Shown here one piece after another: positions 56,388 through 64,000 of a stretch of DNA of 64,000 bases (positions within the stretch are counted from its first letter, which is position 1; each line of letters starts with the position of its first letter). Under the pieces are notes generated by a model. That model was not told the DNA's origin. It was given only the letters and a program-made list of their open reading frames with translations, and ran no database searches. Position numbers and translations under genes: made by a program. Origin of the DNA: Hypericum androsaemum (lineage: Eukaryota > Streptophyta > Magnoliopsida > Malpighiales > Hypericaceae); assembly GCA_963995505.1 (NCBI GenBank), contig OZ023194.1:10722428-10786427 (forward strand), read 5' to 3'.

Positions 56388-59300
56388 CTAGTTTACTAGA
56401 CCCGCTGAAGCCATGTTAAGCTTCAGCTTCTCTAAGGTAACCACCTTAGTCAACATATCCGCGGGATTCATTTTCCCGTCAATCTTTTCAAGCCTTAAGA
56501 TCTTCCTTTCCAAGAGATCACGTATGTAGTGATACTTCAACTCAATGTGCTTTGTCCTTGAGTGGAAGGCGGGATTCTTTGCCAAGTGTATCGCACTTTG
56601 GCTATCACTGTGGAGCACACTCTCACTTTGCTTTTTCCCCAACTCCACCAAGAAATTCTGCAACCATACCATCTCTTTACTTGCTTCCGTCACAGCCACG
56701 TACTCACTTTCCGCGGTTGACAAAGCTACTACCTTCTGTAGTCTCGAGGCCCAAGATATCGCTGTCCCTCCCAGCGTAAAGACATAACCACTTGTGCTCC
56801 TCTTCTCATCATGGTCATTGGACCCCAAGTCCGCATCACAATAGCCTAAGAGCTTCACATCTTTGCCCTCAAAACAAAGACACTTGTCGGTGGTACCTCT
56901 CAAGTAGCCAAGGATCTATTTCACTGCAACCCAATGTTGTTCACCCGGATTGCTCATGAACTTGCTCACTACTCCCACCGCATGTGCTATATCTGGCCTC
57001 GTACAAATCATAGCATACATTAAGCTACCCACCGCCGATGCATAGGGAGTCTTCTCCATTTTAGCCTCCTCCGCCTTAGTCTTAGGCGAGTCCTTCTTGG
57101 ACAATTTGAGGTTGGCATTTTGCATGCTAAACCTCTGCAGCACCTTCTCAATGTACTCGGCTTGTGAGAGAAATAGCTTCCCTGCAGCTCTATCTCTCTC
57201 AATCCTCATTCCAAGGATTTGCTTAGCCTCACCCAAGTCCTTCATGGCAAACCTTTCAGATAATTGCTTCTTCACCTTGCTCACCTCACTTGCACTGGTG
57301 CCTGCTATCAACATGTCATCAACATAAAGCAGGAGGATGATATAGCCATTATCCAGCTTCTTCATATAACAACAATGATCTGCTCCACAACGAGAAAATT
57401 CAATCTCGCGAATGAATCCATCAAACTTCTTGTACCATTGTCTTGGAGCTTGCTTCAACCCGTACAAGCTCTTCCTCAGCCTGCACACAAGCTTACTGTC
57501 ACTTTGCAAGAACCCCTCTGGTTGCTCCATGTATATCTCCTCCTCTAGATCACCATGGAGAAATGCCGTCTTCACATCCATTTGCTCTAGCAATAGATCT
57601 TCAGCAGCCACCATACTTAGCACCATCCGGATGGTGGTCATCTTCACAACAGGAGTGAAGATGTCAGTGAAGTCAATACCATACTTCTGTTGAAATCCCT
57701 TTACAACCAGTCTTGCTTTGTAACGTTCGGTGCCATCCGCCTCTTTCTTCACTCTATAGACCCACTTATTTTGCAATGCTTTCTTACCCTTGGGAAGTTC
57801 AACTAACTCCCAAGTTCCATTGCTCCTCAAGGACTCCATCTCATCATTCATGGCAAGTTTCCACTCGTTCACTTGCTCACTTTCTTGAGCTTCTGCAAAA
57901 TCCTCAGGTTCACCTCCATCGGTCAATAAGAGATAGAAATTAGCTGGCGAATATCTATCTGGAGATCCACGTTGTCTAGTGGACCTCCTCAATGGAACCA
58001 CTGTTAGTGGTGATCTTGGCTCCATCTCCACTTCGGCCTCTTGGCCATCAAGTATTCTGCTCCCACCCGAGTTTGAGATGTCTAACTCGACCACCTCACC
58101 GGTAGGATCCACTTCATCAGCTAAATCCCCCTTGTCCTTATACATCACCTTCTCATTGAATATGACATCCCGGCTCCTCACAACCTTTCGGTTCTTCTCA
58201 TCCCAAAAACGGAACCCGAACTCATCTCCTCCATATCCAATGAATGTGCACTTCTTGGACTTTGCATCAAGCTTACTCCTATCACCTGCATCCACAAGCA
58301 CATAGGAAACACAACCAAATACTCGTAAGAAAGTCAGATCAACCTCTTTGCCACTCCATACCTCCTCCGGTATCTCATTCCCCAAAGGAGTTGATGGCCC
58401 TCTGTTGATCAAGAATGCTGCAGTGTTTACAGCATCCGTCCAAAACATCTTCGGGAGGCCACTCTTCAACCTCATAGCCCTTGCTCTCTCATTTAGTGTT
58501 TGGTTCATCCTCTTAGCTATGCCATTTTGCTGGGAGGTCCCAGCTACTGTCTTTTCCATGTGAATCCCATACTTTGCACAAAAGTCTTTGAACTCTTGAA
58601 GCTCGTACTCACCACCATTATCTGACCTCAAACACTTCACCTTGAGATTTGTCTCGTTCTCCACAAGAGCCTTCCATTTCTTGAAGGCATTGAAGGCATC
58701 AGACTTATGCTTTAGGAAGTAGACCCACACCTTCCTTGTAGAGTCATCTATGAAAGTCATGTAATACAAGGAACCACCCACGGATGCCACCGGTGCCGGT
58801 CCCCACAGATCACTGTGGACCAATTCAAGCTTCTCCGACTTAGGAGTTCTACCACTTCTTGAGAAGCTCACCCTCTTCTGCTTCCCAAATACACAGTCTT
58901 CACAAAGACCCACATCCACGGTCTTTAGACCCGATAGCTTCCCCTTTGAACAAAGCACCCGCATCCCCTTCTCACTCATGTGGCCAAGCCTACTATGCCA
59001 CAGATCTGCATCATTGGTTGCTCCTACAAGATCAATACTTTCATGAGTGTTCCTTGTCATGTACAATATACCTTCCTTCTCACCACGAGCCACCACTCTA
59101 GCTCCCTTGGTGATCTTCCATGTCCGACAGCCAAAGGTTACATTATACCCCTCTTCATCTAGTTGTCCCACGGAAAGCGAATTTCTTCTTAACCCTGGGA
59201 TGTGTCTCACTCCCTTCAATAATAACAATGATCCATTGGGAGTATTGATTCTCACATCTCCTTTACCCACAATTTGCAATGGCTCATCATCGGCTAGATA

Positions 59301-60239
59301 AACCTTGCCGAATTCTCCTGGGGTATACAATTCCATTATCCCCTTGTCGCTACAAGAGTGGAATGATGCTCCTGAATCCAATACCCAAGCCTCCAACGGG
59401 CTACTAACACTCAAGATCAATGCATCCCCGTGGTCCTCTGTTATTGCATTTGCCGACTTGTCCTCCTTCTTCGGTGTCTTGCATTTGGTTCTAAAGTGGC
59501 CAAACTTATCACAATTCCAACATTTAATGGAACTCATGTCCCTCTTCGAACCATCCTTCGATTTGGACTTGGACCTACTCCGGTACTTTTTCCCCTTCCA
59601 CTTAGATTCGGACCTCCCTCTATTGCTAGCATTCAAAGCCGAACCCGAGGCTACTCCAGACTCTTTCCTACGAATCTCCTCACTCATAATCAAGTCCCTC
59701 ACCTCATCCAACTTGAGTACTACCTTCCCCGCCGAGGCACTCACCGCCGTGACCGTGCCATTCCAACTATCGGGTAAGGAACTTAGCAAAATTAGAGCTT
59801 GTACCTCATCATCGAAGTCAATCTTCACCGAGCTCAAAGAAGCGATGGTCGCATTGAACTCATGGAGGTGTACCGATACCGAGGTACTCTCCGCCATCTT
59901 AAGGTTGAAAAGCTTCCTCATCAAGTGAACTTTGTTGGCCGCCGATGGCTTCTCGTACATCTCGGACAACGTCTCCAACATCTCCTTCGTGGTCTTTGAC
60001 TTTACTGTGTGCAAGGCCACGTTCCTAGACAAAGACAAGCGCACCACGCTCATCGCTTTCCGATCTAGGAGCTTCCACTCCTCTTCCTTCATGTCCTCAG
60101 GCTTCTTCCCATCAAGGGGCAAGTGCAAATCTTTGCCATACAAGTAGTCCTCTACTTGCATCTTCCAGAAGCCATAGTCGACGCCATCGAACTTCTCCAT
60201 GGGCGATCTCACATCACCCATCGTGATTGCTCCCACCAC
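56388..60239 (-). pseudogene. Copia gag-pol polyprotein, one in-frame stop
   Basis: 1283 codons from ATG 60239. Gag opens PMEKFDGVDYGFWKMQV. Zinc knuckle CWNCDKFGHFRTKC is at 240-253, protease LDSGA at 287-291, then the RLGHMS block. Integrase has LVHSDLWGP and LRSDNGGEY. RT has QNKWVYRVKKEADG, QMDVKTAFLHGDLEEEI and YVDD at 972-975. RNase H has [21 protein letters not shown] and STAESEYVA, and ends NPADMLTKV. Codon TAG at 56916-56918 replaces the tryptophan usual in VKWILRYL, cutting off RNase H. Integrase reads NGIAKRMNQT, with Lys (58512-58514) exactly 36 residues after the second catalytic Asp, where the D,D(35)E glutamate belongs. Both changes fit G-to-A transitions. The element therefore probably cannot move alone. 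Confidence 0.9.
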
Positions 60240-60252
60240 GCCCTAAACTCAG

Positions 60253-60264
60253 GCTCTGATACCA
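60253..60264 (-). other. Primer-binding site (tRNA-iMet type)
   Basis: The minus strand reads TGGTATCAGAGCC two bases after the 5' LTR end. Fixes the minus orientation. Confidence 0.85.
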
Positions 60265-60266
60265 GT

Positions 60267-60697
60267 TGTTGGGAAATAATCCACTTTCCCGTGGACCCAA
60301 ACAACGCAGCGAACAAGACAGGAGCAAGATCTACGAACACAAGAACAACAGATTTGGTAACCCGGTTCGATCTTGAACGATCTACGTCCGGGGGCGTACC
60401 AAGCCAGGAGATTTCACTATATCAAGCTCGATCTACACTTTGGAGCTACATAGGCTCAACAATGGTAGTTTCTCTCTCCTCCTCTCTCTAGAAACGTCTT
60501 TCTGTCTCTGCCAGGAAGAAGAAGAAGGTATACAGTGACAGAGAACGGGTATTTATAGTGCCAACAAACCTAGGAACCAAAACACACACGCAGGGGCATT
60601 TTTGTCCACGCTTTGGCAAAATTCAGGAGCTAAAACGCGTACCGTTTAGGCAGGGGGCGCTGCCCCCCTGCGGTGTCCGAAGTCTCCATACCCAACA
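60267..60697 (-). repeat. 5' LTR of Tnt1-like element
   Basis: Same layout as the partner LTR, including hairpin and TATA box. Starts TGTTGGGAAATAATCC on the plus strand. Confidence 0.9.
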
Positions 60698-61168
60698 CCC
60701 ACGAGCGCACTAAGTATGTCTAAACAAAGTGCCACAGATTGTAAAAAAACCTAGATTGATTACGCGGCCAGGAACTCCCTGCTATATCGAGACCAGCACT
60801 CCGTAGAACTCCTTGCATAAGCTAGGCTTACACGTGAGGTTTCATACTGAAATCGTAATGTGTTGTTTTGGGAGCTTTACATTTTTTATGTTCAAATTAT
60901 TTAGTCGCCAAACACAATTTTGTCCCAAAGTTATGATTGGAGTAATAAATTGTAACATATAAATAAAACTAAGAAGAAGAAAGTTTCGAGTACAACGACA
61001 AATCACAAACATCTTTAAATATTGAAACTATAAAAAAGGCTTTTGTCTCTCCAAATAGTAACTCCTACACAATTATTTCGTTAGAAAATAATTTCCGCTA
61101 TTTTTTAACAGTGAAATTATTTTTCCACTTAAAAAACTCAACCTAGTTTGAGAGTTAATACAAACATC
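60698..61168. other. Spacer between two copia elements
   Basis: AT-rich, nothing recognised. Confidence 0.5.
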
Positions 61169-61440
61169 TATTAAAAATTCAGCAACTTAGAGAACAATGT
61201 GCGGAAAGAACACGGGCACAATAGATAACGTGGTTCGACCTAATGCCTACGTCCACGGAGAGAAAGAAGAACTTTTATTGATGGATCCAAGCCACAAAAC
61301 AATACAAAATTCTTGGGTAACATGCCTTTATATAGAGGCAAACCCTTGTACATCAAGTAATCTATTTAGGTTAAATTAGGAGTCCGAAACAAAACAGAAA
61401 AATAATTTCTCTTTTACTTTTGTCCTCGCCAAACTCAACA
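61169..61440 (-). repeat. 3' LTR, copia family A (272 bp)
   Basis: Nearly the same as the reverse complement of 11662-11933. The plus-strand start TGTTAG has decayed to TATTAA; the end is CTCAACA. Confidence 0.8.
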
Positions 61441-61875
61441 ATCTTCACTTTGGCGAGAAACCATCCCGTGGACAAACCATGAAGCTCCATCCGAACTTTA
61501 ACAAAACTCCACATTGACGAAACACCGTCCCATGAAGAGATGAGATCTTGCAAGATCACTTTGACTCCATCGATTCTACCTCGGACCATAGATACACTGC
61601 TATCAATAAGATCATCTTAACTTTCTCACCACTTTAGTTCAATCACTTGGAGCCAGCCCCCAAGCTCGAGCTTCCGAGCTTGCTTGGCGTCTTCCCTCTA
61701 ATCTCCATCGAACCCCAACTAGCAAGTCCACCTGCTGAAGCAAACTTGTGACCAATAGATACACTTTCTATTTTTTGGTCAACCCCATGCTCCGCAACCT
61801 CGAACTACTTTTTCGCTAGACCTTCTTGCCTCAAACCAATGCTACTTGTCGTAGTATACAATGGGCAACCTTTGT

Positions 61876-63053
61876 ACTTGTCGATTGATCCATCAGCCTT
61901 ATATTTCCTTTTTAGGATCCACCTGCATCCCAAAGGTTTGCAGCCCGGTGGGAGATACACGATTTCCCACGTGTGGTTTTGCATAATGGATTCTATCTCA
62001 CTATTGACAGCTTCCTTCCAGAGAAGAGCATCTGGACTGGACAATGCCTCTTGGATTGTCCTGGGTTCATTTTCTAACGCATAGGTTAGATAATCCGGAC
62101 CGAACGATTTGGTTACCTTCGTCCGTTTACTACGTCTAGGTTCATCATCTTTCTGATTTGATCCTTGCGTAGTCTCGTGAGCCCTTTTCTTCGGACTTGC
62201 TTCCTTTCTTTCCTTATTAGGAAAGCTATCTTCAAAAAACATTGCGTTCCTTGATTCTATGACCATTCCCGTGTTTATCTCAGGGTTTTCAGATTTATGT
62301 ACCAAGAATCGATAAGCACTACTATTTTGTGCATATCCGATAAAGATGCAATCAATGGTCTTGGGTCCTATTCTCACCTGTTTAGGCTTAGGTACTTCGA
62401 CCTTTGCTAGGCACCCACACTTTAAGGTAACCGTAGGAAGGCTTCCTTCCTTTCCATAGTCCATATGGGGTTTTATCCCTTTTCTTGTGTGGCAATTTGT
62501 TTAGAATGTGGTTAGCTGAGAGCACAGCTTCCCCCCACATGTTCTGGGGTAAGCCCGAGCTAATCAACATAGCGTTCATCATCTCCTTAAGAGTTCGATT
62601 TTTGCGTTCAGCTACGCCATTCGATTGAGGTGAGTATGGAGCAGTCGTCTGATGAATAATGCCATGTTCTTGACAGAATTCCTCAAACGGAGCTACATAT
62701 TCTCCTCCTCGATCACTTCTGATCATTTTGATTTTCACGCTGAGTTGATTTTCAACCTCATTCTTATATCTCTTAAAAGCATCAAGAGCTTCGTCTTTGC
62801 CCTTTAGGAGATATACGTAACAGTATCTCGTGCAATCATCGATAAACGTGATGAAGTATTTCTTACCGCCTTTAGTTTGCACATGTTTCATATCGCAAGT
62901 GTCCGTATGAATTAACTCTAAAGGCGTAGTACTTCTTTCCACCGAATGGAAATGTGCTTTGGTCATTTTAGCCTCCACACATACTTCACATTTATCGGAT
63001 GGGTTGAACTCTAGATTCGGTAATAAATTTAAACTCTTTTCATGCCTTTTCAT
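61876..63053 (-). pseudogene. Copia integrase and N-terminal RT
   Basis: In sense order: [20 protein letters not shown] (zinc-binding HHCC end), [53 protein letters not shown] (catalytic Glu present), then a frame change near 62390-62460, KTIDCIFIGYA, ALSSPDALLWKEAV and WILKRKYKADGSIDKYK, where the RT is cut. This integrase core looks better preserved than that of the full-length element at 58 kb. Confidence 0.8.
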
Positions 63054-63424
63054 GCCTTTTCATGCCTTTTCTTGCCTTTTCATGCCTTTTCTTGCCTTTT
63101 CATGCATTTTCTTGCCTTTTCATGCATTTTCTTGCCTTTTCTTGCCTTTTCATGCATTTTCTGGCCTTTTCATGCGTTTTCTTTCCTTTTCATGCCTTTT
63201 CTTGCATTTTCTTGACTTTTCTTGCCTTTTCTTGCCTTTTCATACCTTTTCTTGCCTTTTCTTGCCTTTTCTTACCTTTTCTTGCCTTTTCTTGCCTTTT
63301 CTTGCATTTTCATGCCTTTTCTTGCATTTTCATGCCTTTTCATGCCTTTTCATACCTTTTCTTGCCTTTTCATGCCTTTTCTTGCCTTTTCTTGCCTTTT
63401 CATGCCTTTTCTTGTCTTTTCATG
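63036..63424. repeat. 10-bp minisatellite inside copia pol (about 39 units)
   Basis: Units TTTTCATGCC and TTTTCTTGCC with a few variants (TTTTCATACC, TTTTCTTACC, TTTTCTGGCC) form an array of about 389 bp between the GHVNLNSL pre-integrase block and [11 protein letters not shown] period of 10 shifts the frame at every unit. The plus-strand Phe/Leu/Ser-rich frames over it are artefacts. Confidence 0.92.
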
Positions 63425-64000
63425 TAGCGAGTTTAGATTTACGTGTCCTAATCTACCATGCCATAAATTAGAACACTCGGCCAAGTAAGAAGAAGCGTTA
63501 ACTTTATTTTCACCGTTAAAGGTGCGATGTACAGTTATTACATTCATCTTAAACAGTCCCCTTTCTAGATAACCCTTTTCTATGAATAGACCCGCTTTGG
63601 TCAGTACAAACTTATCAGCCTCAAATACAAGCTTAAGACCGGCTTTGCTTAACAGTGAGCCAGAAACTAAGTTCTTGCGAATGTCTGGGACATGCAGTAC
63701 ATCCTTGAGGGTCAGCTCCTTTTCTGAGGTCAGCTTCAGGACCACCTTACCCAGACTGACGATCTTGGACGTTGCAGAGTTTTTCATGAACAGCTTTCGA
63801 CCGGTGATCGGAATATAGTTCGAGAACATCTCCTTGTCCGAGCAGACGTGGTGGGTAGCTCCAGTGTCCACGAACCACTCTCTCGGATTTTCCACCAGGT
63901 TGGCTTCAAACACCACAGCTGATAGATCCATCTGGGACAAGTCTTCAGCCAGGTTAACCTTTCCTTGGTCGTCCTTCTTCGGCTGGCGACAGTCCTTAGC
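63425..64000 (-). pseudogene. Copia protease and zinc-knuckle end
   Basis: Starting at the window edge, sense translation gives [10 protein letters not shown] (end of a CCHC knuckle), [18 protein letters not shown] (protease Asp), [33 protein letters not shown] and [14 protein letters not shown]. It then enters the 10-bp array. The gag and 5' LTR lie outside the window. Confidence 0.8.

Larger units (their letters stand above)
55862..60697 (-). mobile_element. Nearly complete Tnt1-like Ty1/copia element
   Basis: LTRs of 435 bp (55862-56296) and 431 bp (60267-60697) have TG...CA ends. The flanking 5-mers TCCAC and CCCAC match at four of five bases. A primer-binding site and a polypurine tract (CCAGGTGGGAGAT) are in place. 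By eye the LTRs differ at about eight positions plus a CT-repeat length change, roughly 2%, so this is the youngest full element here. Gag-pol is one frame broken by a single stop. Gag and RNase H blocks resemble Tnt1 (Tork lineage). Confidence 0.93.
61169..64000 (-). mobile_element. Chimeric Ty1/copia element, runs off window
   Basis: The left end is a 272-bp family A 3' LTR (61169-61440) with the family A polypurine tract and 3' non-coding region (to about 61875). It is joined directly to a family B pol: RT is cut off after GSIDKYK and continues into GCPLY, sequence of the A-type 3' region. RT start, integrase, protease and the end of a zinc knuckle follow to the window edge. RT catalytic core and RNase H are missing, so it is non-autonomous. 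Confidence 0.8.

Noticed and set aside
57097..60147. Many plus-strand open frames of 70-200 codons.
   Set aside because: All are antisense to the copia gag-pol frame and show no domain.
63036..63424. Regular array that could suggest a CRISPR or a centromeric satellite.
   Set aside because: Contiguous 10-bp units without spacers, within a plant retroelement coding region.
62959..63488. Long plus-strand frames rich in Phe, Leu, Ser and Cys over the 63-kb array, resembling a repeat membrane protein.
   Set aside because: They are the forward reading of a 10-bp minisatellite inside a minus-strand copia pol; three overlapping frames are open for the same reason.

Overview
This is plant nuclear DNA, most likely from a eudicot. 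The genes have GT-AG introns and plant-type families (CYP71-type P450, AP2/ERF factor, glucosamine-6-phosphate N-acetyltransferase, ISCA2-like iron-sulfur protein). The space between them is AT-rich and full of plant retrotransposons (Ty1/copia, solo LTRs, L1-like LINEs, tRNA-derived SINEs) and MULE-like or hAT-like MITEs. I cannot name the species.

Layout: 1-4262 is a decayed LINE. 4415-5997 is a solo LTR with a perfect 5-bp target duplication. 6521-6635 is a SINE. 9124-11196 is an intact two-exon P450. 11662-14473 is a deleted copia element whose two ends carry different LTR families. 16420-17112 is a foldback repeat. 17574-28481 is one decayed copia element on the minus strand, split by two later insertions: a 2.5-kb segment carrying a piece of a PAM2/CUE (CID-type) gene with a nonsense codon, and a 2.36-kb solo LTR. 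30660-31418 is a RAP2-11-like ERF gene. 32754-33224 (minus) is GNA1, probably with a long 5' UTR intron reaching to about 35.1 kb. 36388-38288 is a small non-autonomous LTR element with a perfect target duplication, next to a LINE fragment that itself holds a SINE. 40194-42014 is a four-exon ISCA2-like gene. 43273-43843 (minus) is a P450 pseudogene with a large internal deletion. 44-56 kb has no gene that I can see: it is a diverged tandem duplication of about 3-4 kb, laced with MITEs, SINEs and LINE tails. 55862-60697 (minus) is a nearly complete Tnt1-like copia element with one nonsense codon and a lysine at the integrase catalytic glutamate position. From 61169 to the window end is a second copia chimera, with a 10-bp minisatellite expanded inside pol.

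The five host loci (P450, ERF, GNA1, ISCA2, P450 relic) are unrelated housekeeping or specialised-metabolism genes and form no pathway or operon. The main interest is the record of nested transposition, gene-fragment capture and LTR-family recombination. I saw no convincing new defence, toxin or regulatory system.
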